A DNA stretch of 64,000 nucleotides. Origin: an uncultured Lachnospiraceae bacterium. GTDB taxonomy: Bacteria; Bacillota; Clostridia; Lachnospirales; Lachnospiraceae. Below, piece after piece: positions 24,246 through 32,698 of this stretch. How positions within the stretch are numbered: the stretch's first letter is position 1; the number at the start of each line of letters is the position of its first letter. The position numbers and the translations under genes are program-made. The stretch is from NCBI GenBank assembly GCA_900315735.1, contig ONAD01000002.1:13060-77059 (forward strand), given 5' to 3'. Below the pieces are notes generated by a model. The model was not told the DNA's origin and made no database searches. It was given only the letters and a program-made list of their open reading frames with translations.

Positions 24246-25016
24246 ATGTTTAATGAGATAACAATTGGACCGGTAACGCTTCATATGTATGGACTGATGA
24301 TTGGACTTGGATTCTTAGCCGCATATGCGATGTGTTATTACCGTGGGAAAAAGATGAAAATGGAAAAAAGCGGAGATATCCTTTATGGAATCTTCTGGTG
24401 TGCTATCGTTGGTGGACTGGTGGGAACCAGATTGCTTTATTATATTGTAGAGATTCCGGAGATAATCAAAAATCCATCCATTCTCTGGGACTTTAAGAAT
24501 GGTTATGTAGTATATGGAGGAATTATCGGAGGAATCTTAGTATCCTGGCTTTACTGCAGGATAAAAAAGGTATCTTTCATCGAATACTTCGATTTGGTAA
24601 TGCCGGCAGTAGCACTGGCACAGGGCTTTGGAAGAATCGGCTGTTTCTTTGCCGGCTGCTGTTACGGAAAAGCAACGGACAGCTGGTTTGGAATTACCTT
24701 TACCCATTCCGACTATGCACCAAATGGAATAAAGCTGATACCGACACAGCTTATTTCATCTGCAGGAGACTTTATGATTTGCCTGATGCTGCTTGCTTAT
24801 GCAAAGCGTAAGCCGAAAAAGGGCAGAGTGGCATCCTTATACTTAATGTTCTATGGAATCGGAAGATTTGCCGTGGAATTCTTAAGAAGCGATTACCGCG
24901 GAAGCGTGGGATTCCTTTCTACTTCCCAGTTTATTTCCATTGGCGTTGTGGCAGCAGGCATCATACTTTACCGGATGCTGCCGCGTATTTATGAGAGTGC
25001 AAAGAAAGCGGAGTAA
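24246..25016 (+). CDS. lgt: Prolipoprotein diacylglyceryl transferase
   Basis: This is a 256-residue, seven-segment membrane protein. GPVTLHMYGLMIGLGFL, the RLLYYI and YGGIIGG segments, the Lgt signature GFGRIGCFFAGCCYG and the closing FYGIGRFAVEFLRSD are all present. Lgt transfers diacylglycerol from phosphatidylglycerol to the lipobox Cys, the first step for the many lipoproteins encoded in this window. It is separated from the upstream methyltransferase by 109 bases that contain a TATAAT (24179-24184), so it may have its own weak promoter. Confidence 0.95.
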   Translation: MFNEITIGPVTLHMYGLMIGLGFLAAYAMCYYRGKKMKMEKSGDILYGIFWCAIVGGLVGTRLLYYIVEIPEIIKNPSILWDFKNGYVVYGGIIGGILVSWLYCRIKKVSFIEYFDLVMPAVALAQGFGRIGCFFAGCCYGKATDSWFGITFTHSDYAPNGIKLIPTQLISSAGDFMICLMLLAYAKRKPKKGRVASLYLMFYGIGRFAVEFLRSDYRGSVGFLSTSQFISIGVVAAGIILYRMLPRIYESAKKAE

Positions 25017-25110
25017 GGAAGAAGCTGAATAAGAAATTCGAAACAGTAAGAAATTTGAATTAGTAAGAAAATAGAAATAATAAGAAAATAGAAATAGAGG
25101 TTTTGAAGAT

Positions 25111-25150
25111 AAAAAGCTGTAAAAAATTACGTTGAATTTTACAGCTTTTT
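25111..25150 (+). terminator. Terminator after lgt
   Basis: AAAAAGCTGTAAAA (25111-25124) pairs perfectly with TTTTACAGCTTTTT (25137-25150). The preceding 25030-25100 is A-rich with imperfect AGAAAATAGAAATA repeats. Confidence 0.75.
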
Positions 25151-25159
25151 GTATATAAT
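25132..25159 (+). promoter_or_regulatory. Promoter of the second toxin-antitoxin pair
   Basis: TTGAAT (25132-25137), 16 bases and TATAAT (25154-25159). The -35 hexamer lies in the loop and arm of the lgt terminator, so terminator and promoter overlap. Confidence 0.55.
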
Positions 25160-25206
25160 AAAAGTAACAGAAGTAATAGAAAATCAAAGGAAGGAGCTGA
25201 AAGAAT

Positions 25207-25455
25207 ATGGCAAATATTTTACCAGTATCTGATTTGAGAAATTATAATGAAGTCCTGAAAAACTGTCATAAGGGAGAGCCGGTATATCTGACCAAGAATG
25301 GCAGAGGACGTTTTGTAGTTATGGATATTGAAGATTATGAACGTGAACGTGCAGAAAAAAAGCTTCTGATGAAGCTGCAGGAAGCGGAAGAAGCAGTGAA
25401 AGACGGTGAAGGATGGCTGAATCTGGATGAACTAAAGGCACTTATGGGGGAATAG
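25207..25455 (+). CDS. Phd/YefM-type antitoxin of a ParE/RelE pair
   Basis: This is an 82-residue protein. The N-terminal ILPVSDLRNYNEVLKNCHKG and PVYLTKNGRGRFVVMDIEDY are the Phd/YefM fold, with a charged C-terminal helix for toxin binding. AAGGAGCTGAAAGAAT precedes the ATG. It forms a two-gene cassette with the next gene, and the cassette interrupts the conserved lgt-side to rsmI run. Confidence 0.88.
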   Translation: MANILPVSDLRNYNEVLKNCHKGEPVYLTKNGRGRFVVMDIEDYERERAEKKLLMKLQEAEEAVKDGEGWLNLDELKALMGE

Positions 25456-25456
25456 G

Positions 25457-25759
25457 ATGTTAAAATTGCGAATCAATCCGATGGTTGCAAAGGATTTGAA
25501 GAATATCCGGGATTACATTGCCGAAGATAACGAAGAATACGCAACAAAGACCATAAAGGAAATTTATGGTAAGTTTGAAAATCTTCAGATGTTTCCGGAA
25601 ATGGGTTCCGAGCTTTCGAAACGAGTCAGCTTTCGGACGGACTATAAATATGCGATATGGGAAGATTATGTAATTATCTACAAGGCAGGAAACGAGTATG
25701 TAGAGATTTATCGCGTGATTAACCGGTATCAGGATATTACAAAACTCTTTGATTCATAA
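25457..25759 (+). CDS. RelE/ParE family toxin
   Basis: This is a 100-residue protein with KLRINPMVAKDLKNIRDYIA, a middle FENLQMFPEMGSEL and the C-terminal YKYAIWEDYVIIYKAGNEYV then YRVINRYQDI. This is the ParE/RelE fold. ParE members poison gyrase and RelE members cut mRNA; the sequence does not decide which. It starts two bases after the antitoxin stop. Confidence 0.88.
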   Translation: MLKLRINPMVAKDLKNIRDYIAEDNEEYATKTIKEIYGKFENLQMFPEMGSELSKRVSFRTDYKYAIWEDYVIIYKAGNEYVEIYRVINRYQDITKLFDS

Positions 25760-25798
25760 CAAGATATATAATACCATTTAATTAAAAGAGGATAGATT

Positions 25799-26638
25799 AT
25801 GGCAGGAAAACTGTATCTGTGTGCAACACCCATCGGAAATTTAGAGGACATCACATTCCGGGTATTGCGGACTTTAAAAGAAGTAGATTTGATAGCAGCA
25901 GAGGATACGAGAAATTCCATTAAGCTCTTAAACCATTTTGAGATTAAGACACCGATGACCAGCTATCATGAATATAACAAAATTGAAAAGGCATACAGGC
26001 TGGTAGAGAAATTACAGGAAGGCAAAAACATTGCCCTGATAACAGATGCCGGAACACCGGGTATTTCAGATCCGGGAGAAGAACTGGTTCGAATCTGTTA
26101 TGAGAATGGCATCGAAGTAACTTCCCTTCCGGGACCGGCAGCCTGCATTACCGCACTGACTATGTCGGGACTTCCAACCAGACGATTTGCCTTCGAGGCA
26201 TTTCTTCCGAGGGATAAAAAAGAGCGTGCCAGAGTCTTAGAGGAGCTGGCGCAGGAAAGTAGAACCATGATTGTATATGAGGCACCACACCATCTTCTAA
26301 AGACCTTAAAGGAGCTTTATGAAGTTCTTGGAAACCGTGAATTAACGGTCTGCAAGGAGCTGACCAAGCGATATGAGAGTGCGACAAAAACGACATTCGA
26401 AGATGTCATAAGATTCTATGAGGACAATGAACCAAAAGGAGAGTACGTTTTAGTCATTTCCGGAAAGACATTTGAGACAAAAGAACAGGAAGCCAGAGAA
26501 GCCTGGGAGAGCCTTTCCATCGAGGAACATATGGCACATTATGAGGCTTCCGGCATGGAACGGAAGGAAGCCATGAAGCAGGTGGCAAAGGACCGTGGCA
26601 TCAGTAAACGTGATGTGTATCAGGCACTGTTAAAGTAG
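25799..26638 (+). CDS. rsmI: 16S rRNA (cytidine-1402-2'-O)-methyltransferase
   Basis: This is a 279-residue protein. LYLCATPIGNLEDITFRVLR, AAEDTRNSIKLL, ITDAGTPGISDPGEELVRIC and SLPGPAACITALTMSGLP are hallmark RsmI segments of the tetrapyrrole-methylase fold. It methylates the ribose of C1402 in the decoding centre using SAM. The C-terminal helix (EAMKQVAKDRGISKRDVYQA) is the usual tail. It is the last gene of the yaa/yab cluster and is convergent with a DUF885 gene 14 bases away. Confidence 0.96.
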   Translation: MAGKLYLCATPIGNLEDITFRVLRTLKEVDLIAAEDTRNSIKLLNHFEIKTPMTSYHEYNKIEKAYRLVEKLQEGKNIALITDAGTPGISDPGEELVRICYENGIEVTSLPGPAACITALTMSGLPTRRFAFEAFLPRDKKERARVLEELAQESRTMIVYEAPHHLLKTLKELYEVLGNRELTVCKELTKRYESATKTTFEDVIRFYEDNEPKGEYVLVISGKTFETKEQEAREAWESLSIEEHMAHYEASGMERKEAMKQVAKDRGISKRDVYQALLK

Positions 26639-26652
26639 ATGTTATGGTAAGC

Positions 26653-28416
26653 CTACCGGTAGTAGTCCTTTAAATATTTTTTCACAATATCAAAAGGCGC
26701 AGGACCGATGGACAACACTGCCTGGTGAAACTGTTTATCAGAATAGGAATCCCCGAAGGTTTCTTTGGCATAGTCCTTCAGCTGAAGGAATTCCAGGTAG
26801 CCAATATAATATTTGAGATAATGAGCCGGCTCCGCTACGATATAGTCGTAGATTTCGGAGGCGGCTTCTTTATTGTCGATGCCATAATCACTTAAGAAGT
26901 CCTTAAGGTCACTGAGGGTCCAGCCTTTTCCATGAATGGATAAATCCGCGGTGGCATAGAGGCTTAGAAGGGCAGACTGGTTGTGCATAAGGAGCGAAGC
27001 CTTTTCCTCCGGCAGACTGGCATAAGAGTAAGAAAGCATTTCCACATAAGTCGCCCAGCCCTCCACATAGCCGGGATAGTTGAGAATGCTTCGGATAGGT
27101 GCGCAGCCGGAAGCAGAAGTAGTGGTAGTCTGATAGAGATGTCCCGGGAATCCTTCGTGTGCCAGTGTGGTAAAAAGCTCAAAGCCTTCGTAGTGACTGC
27201 GGGGATTGATATAGATGACATTATGGGAAATATCATCGATAGGGGCTGTCAGATAGAAGGCAGGTGCCATGGAATCCTGCATACAAGGATCCACGGAGCG
27301 GACAGAAAAATCCGTAGAGACCGGCGGCAGGAAATCCGTTGTAATAGCAGAAGAAAGACAGGTAAGCATCTCTTCCGGGGTGGCATCCTTCAACGGAAAA
27401 TCATCAGTAGTAAGAGAAATACCGGGATGGCTGGCGGCCAGCTCGCTGATGGCAAGAAGGTCAGCTTTCCGCTGGTTTTCAGTCATCTCTAAGAGCTCGT
27501 CAATAGAACGGGAAGAGCCGGTGGCATCGTAGACCAGGGTGGCATAGTAGTCTGAGCCATCTGGAAAATAGCAAAGACCGGCGGAGTTACTGCCACTGCC
27601 TTTATGTTCTACCAGAAAATCCCGCAAGACTTCATAGGATGGCAGGACATATTCCGTAAAAGCCGCTTCATTTTCAGCACAGTAGGAAGTCTGTTCCTCT
27701 GCAGTCAAATCTGGAAGTTCCGCTATTTTATTGCGAAAGGTGGTAATCAGATAATGCTCAGAACTGTTATCACAAAAGGTATTTAAGTCTGCAATCAGCG
27801 TATCTGCCTGCGCATCTGATAGAAAAAGTCCCTCGCTGATTTTATTCTTTTCATAATCTAAGACAGAATCAAAGCAGGAGGGAATCAGCGAAAGCAGCGT
27901 CAGATAATCCTCTACATCTTTGCGGTCATAGAAATGGTATTCTGATAGCAGAACCGGAAGCTGGGCGGGAAATCCCGTGGAAGGCCGCAGAATTTCCGGG
28001 TAATAAGTATAGTCTGACTGACTGCGGTTAGAGGAGACATAGTCATTTAAAATATCATAGGTCAGCTTCTGCTCCGTAGTCAGCACCTCATAGTCATAGG
28101 ACTGTAACCCACAGGAGATATTTTCGATATTTAAGGCAGCCTGTTTTCTGGCATCGGCAGAATAATCCGGCAGAGCAAGTTTATAATCGGTAATGCCGTA
28201 GGCTTCCGGCTGGCTTAAGGTATAGTGAAGAGTCAGGGTATCGGAGGTTACTTCGCTTTGAAATAAAAGACCGGTATATTCCTCAAAAGAAATGGAATCC
28301 GGTGCAATATAACCGGAATCAGAAGCCGACTGGTCTTTGCTGCACCCGCTTAGAAGAAACAGGGATAAAGCAAAGCAAATGGTTATCAGAATAGGAGAAA
28401 TATATTTGTGCAGCAT
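26653..28416 (-). CDS. DUF885 family lipoprotein, putative zinc metallopeptidase
   Basis: I chose the ATG at 28416 (GAGG upstream); the longer frame starts with TTG at 28443. About 587 residues. A lipoprotein signal ends in the lipobox LFLLSGC. The zinc motif HEGFPGH (in TTLAHEGFPGHLYQ) is typical of DUF885, an M32-like gluzincin group, with the further Glu expected in the following YVEGWATYVEML helix. It should be tethered outside the membrane and cleave peptides; the substrate is unknown. It is divergent from spmA. Confidence 0.88.
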   Translation of the reverse strand: MLHKYISPILITICFALSLFLLSGCSKDQSASDSGYIAPDSISFEEYTGLLFQSEVTSDTLTLHYTLSQPEAYGITDYKLALPDYSADARKQAALNIENISCGLQSYDYEVLTTEQKLTYDILNDYVSSNRSQSDYTYYPEILRPSTGFPAQLPVLLSEYHFYDRKDVEDYLTLLSLIPSCFDSVLDYEKNKISEGLFLSDAQADTLIADLNTFCDNSSEHYLITTFRNKIAELPDLTAEEQTSYCAENEAAFTEYVLPSYEVLRDFLVEHKGSGSNSAGLCYFPDGSDYYATLVYDATGSSRSIDELLEMTENQRKADLLAISELAASHPGISLTTDDFPLKDATPEEMLTCLSSAITTDFLPPVSTDFSVRSVDPCMQDSMAPAFYLTAPIDDISHNVIYINPRSHYEGFELFTTLAHEGFPGHLYQTTTTSASGCAPIRSILNYPGYVEGWATYVEMLSYSYASLPEEKASLLMHNQSALLSLYATADLSIHGKGWTLSDLKDFLSDYGIDNKEAASEIYDYIVAEPAHYLKYYIGYLEFLQLKDYAKETFGDSYSDKQFHQAVLSIGPAPFDIVKKYLKDYYR

Positions 28417-28586
28417 AGACGGCCTCGGATGAAGAGTGTTCAAAAAAGAATATGAAAAAAGTCAGATGGATATGACAAAAGAACGTGTTATGGCAGGAGA
28501 GGGTGTGCTATAATCACCAGAGAAAGTAGTTCCTTCCGGGGAAACTGCATATAGTAGAGTAACAGAAAAGCAAAAGAGGTTCGAAA

Positions 28587-29201
28587 ATGAATTATCTATG
28601 GGGATCTATGATTCTTGCGGGCGTGCTCTACGGTGCAATTAACGGAACACTACCGGAAGTGACCGAGGCGGCAGTAAATTCCGCCAAAGAGGCAGTGGCT
28701 TTGGCCATTACGATGACAGGAGTCATGGCATTCTGGATGGGAATGATGAAAATTGCGGAATGCAGTGGCATTGTGAAAGCGGCAGTAAGGAAAATGCGGC
28801 CGGTGCTGACATTTCTTTTCCCGGATATACCCGATGACCATCCTGCCAATCATTACATAGCAGTCAATATGATAGCCAATATGTTAGGCCTTGGCTGGGC
28901 GGCAACCCCGGCAGGCTTAAAGGCAATGCAGCAATTACAGGAGTTACATATTGTCAGACTTAAGGCAGCCGGAAAAAATATACAGAAGTATTCCGGAAAT
29001 GCCACAAAGGAAATGTGTACCTTTTTGATTATCAATATATCGTCTCTGCAGCTAATTCCCATGAATATCGTGGCGTACCGCAGTCAGTACGGCTCGGTGC
29101 ATCCCACCGCAGTGGTGGGACCGGGACTTGCAGCGACCATTATCAGTACAGTAACGGCAGTTATTTTCTGCCGGATTGTAAGTCGAAGGAGAACGGATTG
29201 A
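28587..29201 (+). CDS. spmA: Spore maturation protein A
   Basis: This is a 204-residue polytopic membrane protein of the nucleoside-recognition (Gate) family. GVMAFWMGMMKIAECSGIVK and ADDHPANHY-like FPDIPDDHPANHYIAVNMIA followed by NMLGLGWAATPAGLKAMQQL are typical of SpmA. With SpmB it is needed for dehydration of the spore core in Bacillus. Its stop (TGA 29199-29201) overlaps the ATG of a response regulator that here separates spmA from spmB. Confidence 0.93.
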   Translation: MNYLWGSMILAGVLYGAINGTLPEVTEAAVNSAKEAVALAITMTGVMAFWMGMMKIAECSGIVKAAVRKMRPVLTFLFPDIPDDHPANHYIAVNMIANMLGLGWAATPAGLKAMQQLQELHIVRLKAAGKNIQKYSGNATKEMCTFLIINISSLQLIPMNIVAYRSQYGSVHPTAVVGPGLAATIISTVTAVIFCRIVSRRRTD

Positions 29202-29902
29202 TGTATACCATAGGAATCATCGAACAGGATAAAGCATTGGGGGATGCCATGGAGCAGGTACTGGACGAAAAAGGCTATTTTACAGTACGGGCGGATTCCC
29301 TTACCGATGCGGAAGAACTATTTCAGCAGGTTATCGTGGATATGGTGGTATTAGATCTGGAGCAGAAGGAATTTGCCGGAAAAGAGGATGTGGCAGCAAA
29401 ATGGGAGAATACCTTACTTGCCCTGGTGCAGGAAAAACCGCTGCTGTTGATTCGTCCGGAGAAAACCGATTCCATTTTAGAGAAGTGTCAAAAATGCAGA
29501 GAGCGGGCAGACGATTATATCAGAAAGCCATTTGATATGCAGGAATTTCGCATCCGGGTGGAAGTACGTCTGAGTAAGATTCCTGCAGAGAAAGAAAAAA
29601 TAAGATATTTCTATTATGAAGAGATAACGCTGGATATCGAGAAGAGGCTGGCAGCCATTGGCGGGCAGACCACGAAGCTAACCAGAACAGAAGCCGCCAT
29701 TTTAAAATGCCTGATACAGCGGAACGGACGCACCGTAACAAAGACTACACTGTTAGACGAAATCGCAGAGGACACACCGGATTGCGTGGAAAATTCCATC
29801 AAAGTCCATGTCAGCAACTTACGGCGGAAACTGCGGGAATTAAGCGGCAGGGATTACATCGAAACCCGCAAAGGAGTAGGACTGCGCCTGCGGAAGCAGT
29901 AA
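29201..29902 (+). CDS. OmpR/PhoB-type response regulator inside the spm operon
   Basis: The ATG at 29201 overlaps the spmA stop (TGATG). 233 residues. Receiver: an acidic pocket reduced to IIEQDKAL, the phosphoacceptor Asp in MVVLDLEQ and Lys in YIRKPFDM. The C-terminal winged helix (LTRTEAAILKCLIQRNGRTV, then VENSIKVHVSNLRRKLRELS and ETRKGVGLRL) is complete. The receiver is somewhat divergent and has a longer alpha2-beta3 region. No kinase is adjacent. Its place between spmA and spmB suggests co-transcription with sporulation genes or control of spmB through the repeats just downstream. Confidence 0.88.
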   Translation: MYTIGIIEQDKALGDAMEQVLDEKGYFTVRADSLTDAEELFQQVIVDMVVLDLEQKEFAGKEDVAAKWENTLLALVQEKPLLLIRPEKTDSILEKCQKCRERADDYIRKPFDMQEFRIRVEVRLSKIPAEKEKIRYFYYEEITLDIEKRLAAIGGQTTKLTRTEAAILKCLIQRNGRTVTKTTLLDEIAEDTPDCVENSIKVHVSNLRRKLRELSGRDYIETRKGVGLRLRKQ

Positions 29903-29960
29903 AAATTTTCCGGATAAATTTTCCAGATGAAATTCCCGGTTAGTGCAAATTCACATCTGG
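29903..29960 (+). repeat. 13-bp tandem repeats and inverted repeat before spmB
   Basis: AAATTTTCCGGAT (29903-29915) is followed directly by AAATTTTCCAGAT (29916-29928) and a degenerate third copy. CCAGATG (29923-29929) pairs with CATCTGG (29954-29960). The block sits directly after the response regulator and is a candidate binding site. Confidence 0.4.
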
Positions 29961-30043
29961 TGAGTTCATTTTTTATAAAAAGAGGCATGATAGTTCTCCG
30001 GTCTGCATAGAATGAAAAAGAAGCTCTTAGCAGGAGAATGAGG

Positions 30044-30568
30044 ATGCGCTTTCTTATGTTCCTGTCAGATGCCCTGATTCCGATACTGGTTTTCTATATC
30101 GTAGGCTTCGGCATTCTGATGAAGAAAAATGTATATGACGATTTCTTAAAGGGCGCAAAAGAAGGCATACAGACAGTAGTTGGAATCCTGCCAACGCTGG
30201 TGGGGCTTATGGTAGCCGTGGGAATCCTAAGAGCATCCGGGCTGTTAGACTTTATATCCACAACCTGCATGGGCTGGACGAAACATATTGGAATCCCTTC
30301 CGAGCTTATCCCCATCGCCATTGTAAAAATGTTTTCCTCCTCGGCGGCAACCGGACTGCTGGTGGATTTATACAAGGAAGCCGGGTGTGATTCCTTTGTG
30401 GGGATGGCAGCCTCTATCATGTTAAGCTGCACAGAGACTATCTTTTATACCATGTCAATTTATTTTATGTCGGTAAAAGTACGAAAGACCGGATTTACAC
30501 TTCCGGGAGCATTGTTTGCTACCCTGGCAGGGATTGCGGCAAGTATCTTTTTGGCTGGGCAGGTGTAG
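30044..30568 (+). CDS. spmB: Spore maturation protein B
   Basis: I chose the ATG at 30044 because AGGAG is seven bases upstream; the ATG at 30038 is too close to it. 174 residues, polytopic. GAKEGIQTVVGILPTLVGLM, MVAVGILRASGLLDF and SSAATGLLVDLYKEAGCDSF are characteristic of SpmB, the partner of SpmA in spore core dehydration. It is separated from the response regulator by a 135-bp gap with repeats, unlike the usual directly adjacent spmA-spmB. Confidence 0.93.
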   Translation: MRFLMFLSDALIPILVFYIVGFGILMKKNVYDDFLKGAKEGIQTVVGILPTLVGLMVAVGILRASGLLDFISTTCMGWTKHIGIPSELIPIAIVKMFSSSAATGLLVDLYKEAGCDSFVGMAASIMLSCTETIFYTMSIYFMSVKVRKTGFTLPGALFATLAGIAASIFLAGQV

Positions 30569-30707
30569 ACTTTCCATAAATAGTGTGCTACACTTTTCCT
30601 AGATTCATGAAGATTGCGCAGGACTTCAGAGAATGAAAATGCAATTCTTCAAAAATCAGGAATAAAAGTGCTTGTAACTGCATATTGTGTAAGGTAGGAA
30701 TAGAAAT

Positions 30708-30736
30708 TTGACATTTGCAGAAGGAAGGACTATAAT
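30708..30736 (+). promoter_or_regulatory. Consensus promoter of the initiator tRNA
   Basis: TTGACA (30708-30713), 17 bases and TATAAT (30731-30736) are exact consensus hexamers at ideal spacing, 20 bases upstream of the tRNA. Confidence 0.85.
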
Positions 30737-30755
30737 AACCTTTGCAAATAAATAA

Positions 30756-30829
30756 CGCGGGATGGAGCAGTCTGGAAGCTCGTCGGGCTCATAACCCGAA
30801 GGTCACAGGTTCAAATCCTGTTCCCGCAA
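30756..30829 (+). tRNA. Initiator tRNA-fMet (CAT anticodon)
   Basis: The 74-nt cloverleaf has anticodon CAT in the loop GCTCATAAC. Its initiator marks are the C1:A72 mismatch (starts CGCGGGA, ends CCCGCAA) and three G-C pairs GGG/CCC closing the anticodon stem. The T arm contains GGTTCAAATCC. The 3' CCA is not encoded. It has its own promoter and terminator and appears to be a single-gene unit. Confidence 0.95.
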
Positions 30830-30835
30830 CTCTTT

Positions 30836-30866
30836 AACCACTGCCTTATAGGCGGTGGTTTTTTAC
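30836..30866 (+). terminator. Terminator after tRNA-fMet
   Basis: AACCACTGCC (30836-30845) pairs with GGCGGTGGTT (30851-30860) with one G-T pair, followed by a run of T. Confidence 0.85.
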
Positions 30867-30963
30867 GCGAGTAATTCGTAAAATGTGTTTTTGGGCTATA
30901 AGAAAACTTTACCAAGCATGTTTCTAGGCTATCGTGGGAACTTGCAAAGCGAGTTACTCGCGG
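30865..30963. repeat. CGCGAGTAA-bounded intergenic element, copy 2
   Basis: A perfect 9-bp terminal inverted repeat, CGCGAGTAA (30866-30874) and TTACTCGCG (30954-30962), bounds a segment of about 97 bp that contains AAGCATGTTTCT and AACTTGCAAAGCGAG. It begins in the T tract of the tRNA terminator, like other copies of the family. The element and the 40 bases after it hold no gene. Confidence 0.6.
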
Positions 30964-31002
30964 GTTATTGCGGTAAGTAGAAGGAAAATAAGGGGTGTTA
31001 CA

Positions 31003-31842
31003 ATGACGGGAAAGATTAAGAATGAGCGGAAGAAGAAAAAGCAGCAGAATATCCTGTTTCGGATTTTATTTCTGCTGGCGCTGGCAGTATTTTTGTATGC
31101 AGCAGTAAGGTTGATTCTGTATGGAATTACTTACTGGAAGGGAAGTCATGAATATAAGGGACTGCAAAAATATGTCAGCGGGCAGCCCAGGGATGAAGGC
31201 AGTACGGAAGACAGCGGGGAATTTACCGTAGATTTTGCCGGATTAAAGGAGCTGAACCCGGATTGTATCGGCTGGATCCGGTTTGAGAATATTGATATCA
31301 GCTATCCGATTATGCAGGGAGAGGATAATGAATATTATCTGAAGCATACCTTTGAGGGACAGGCGGTAACGGCAGCAAGTATTTTCATGGATGCGAACAA
31401 TCATTCCGATTTTACCGACCAGAATACCTTCATTTATGGTCATAATATGAAGGATAAGACCATGTTTGGTAAATTAAATGACTATAAGGATGAGGAGTTT
31501 TATAAAGAGAATCCGTATTTTTATATCTATACACCGGATTATACCTACCGCTATGAAATCTTTTCCTGTTACTTGGCAAGAGTCGATAATGAAATGGATT
31601 TTTATACCCAGTTTGCATCCAAAGAGCAGTTCCAGGAATTCTTAGACGGGGTAAAGGCGCAGTCTATATATGATACCGGTGTAGAAGCAACCTCAGAGGA
31701 TAAGGTAGTTACCCTGATGACCTGTAATAAGGCAGGATATGATTACCGTTTTTTAGTACATGCAGTGCAGACAGAGGCAGTTCCAACCGGTGATGCAGTA
31801 CCGGCAGAGGATAATGCAGGCACAGAAAGTGAAGCAGAATAA
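31003..31842 (+). CDS. srtB: Class B sortase
   Basis: I chose the ATG at 31003 (AGGGGTG upstream); the frame extends back to 30934 without a better site. 279 residues. An N-terminal basic patch and one membrane segment (ILFRILFLLALAVFLYAAVR) anchor an extracytoplasmic sortase domain. Catalytic residues: His in FIYGHNMKDK, Cys in VVTLMTCNKAG and Arg in DYRFLVH. The helix between TLKFENIDISYPIMQ-like strands and DANNHSDFTDQNTFIYGHN is the class B form. It transfers surface proteins to peptidoglycan. No clear LPxTG or NPxTG substrate is adjacent; the KTGD-like segment near 18520 is a remote candidate. Confidence 0.9.
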   Translation: MTGKIKNERKKKKQQNILFRILFLLALAVFLYAAVRLILYGITYWKGSHEYKGLQKYVSGQPRDEGSTEDSGEFTVDFAGLKELNPDCIGWIRFENIDISYPIMQGEDNEYYLKHTFEGQAVTAASIFMDANNHSDFTDQNTFIYGHNMKDKTMFGKLNDYKDEEFYKENPYFYIYTPDYTYRYEIFSCYLARVDNEMDFYTQFASKEQFQEFLDGVKAQSIYDTGVEATSEDKVVTLMTCNKAGYDYRFLVHAVQTEAVPTGDAVPAEDNAGTESEAE

Positions 31843-31936
31843 GAGAGCGTGATATTGAGTTGGGAAATAATGAGTAGTTCAGGCAGCAGAAAGAAAAGGC
31901 AGGCGGACTACTTTGGATGAAACAGGAGGCAGCAGA

Positions 31937-32653
31937 ATGGATGGTATCGAGACATTGAAACAATGGGTAAAGGACTCAGATAATATTGTATTCTTTGGAG
32001 GCGCAGGCGTATCTACAGAGAGCGGCATTCCGGATTTCCGGAGTGTGGACGGACTTTATAACCAGAAATACGATTATCCGCCGGAGACGATATTAAGTCA
32101 CAGCTTTTATATGCGGAAAAAAGAAGAATTTTACCGCTTTTACCGGGACAAAATGCTGTGTCTGGATGCAAAGCCTAACGCAGCCCATAAGAAATTAGCT
32201 GAGCTTGAGGCAGCCGGTAAATTAAAGGCAGTAGTAACGCAGAATATCGATGGACTGCATCAGGCAGCCGGCAGCAAAAAGGTATTGGAGCTTCATGGCA
32301 GTGTCCATCGGAACTACTGTCAGAGCTGCGGAAAATTATTTGATGCCGAATATATTTTAAAGAGCAGTGGAATTCCAACCTGTGATGAATGCGGCGGCAG
32401 CATTAAGCCGGATGTGGTTTTATATGAGGAAGGCTTAGACCAGCAGACCTTAGAGGATGCGGTGTATTATATCAGCCATGCAGATATGCTCATTATCGGC
32501 GGTACTTCACTGGCGGTATATCCGGCAGCAGGGCTTATTGATTATTACCGGGGCAATAAGCTGGTGTTGATTAATAAGTCTACCACACCATTGGACAGCC
32601 GGGCGGACTTGCTGATACAGGGCAGCATCGGAGCTGTGTTGTCAGAGGTCTGA
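31937..32653 (+). CDS. cobB: NAD-dependent protein deacylase, sirtuin CobB
   Basis: I chose the ATG at 31937 (CAGGAGGC upstream). 238 residues. FFGGAGVSTESGIPDFRSVD and VTQNIDGLHQAAG are the NAD-binding motifs, His in LELHGSVHRN is the catalytic base, and two Cys pairs (CQSCGKLF, CDECGG) bind zinc. It removes acyl groups from lysines with consumption of NAD, for example on metabolic enzymes such as acetyl-CoA synthetase. No partner gene is near. Confidence 0.95.
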   Translation: MDGIETLKQWVKDSDNIVFFGGAGVSTESGIPDFRSVDGLYNQKYDYPPETILSHSFYMRKKEEFYRFYRDKMLCLDAKPNAAHKKLAELEAAGKLKAVVTQNIDGLHQAAGSKKVLELHGSVHRNYCQSCGKLFDAEYILKSSGIPTCDECGGSIKPDVVLYEEGLDQQTLEDAVYYISHADMLIIGGTSLAVYPAAGLIDYYRGNKLVLINKSTTPLDSRADLLIQGSIGAVLSEV

Positions 32654-32698
32654 AAGAGGCAGGAGAAATTACATATTAATATAGAAGAAAGGGACGAC

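Noticed and set aside
29015-29200. N-terminal extension of the response regulator overlapping spmA
   Set aside because: The extension has no receiver homology and is antisense-free shadow of spmA; the ATG at 29201 overlapping the spmA stop is the natural start.
29985-30012. Sigma-E-like promoter (CATAGAAT) before spmB
   Set aside because: The -10-like octamer fits loosely, but the -35 element and spacing do not match the consensus well enough to call.
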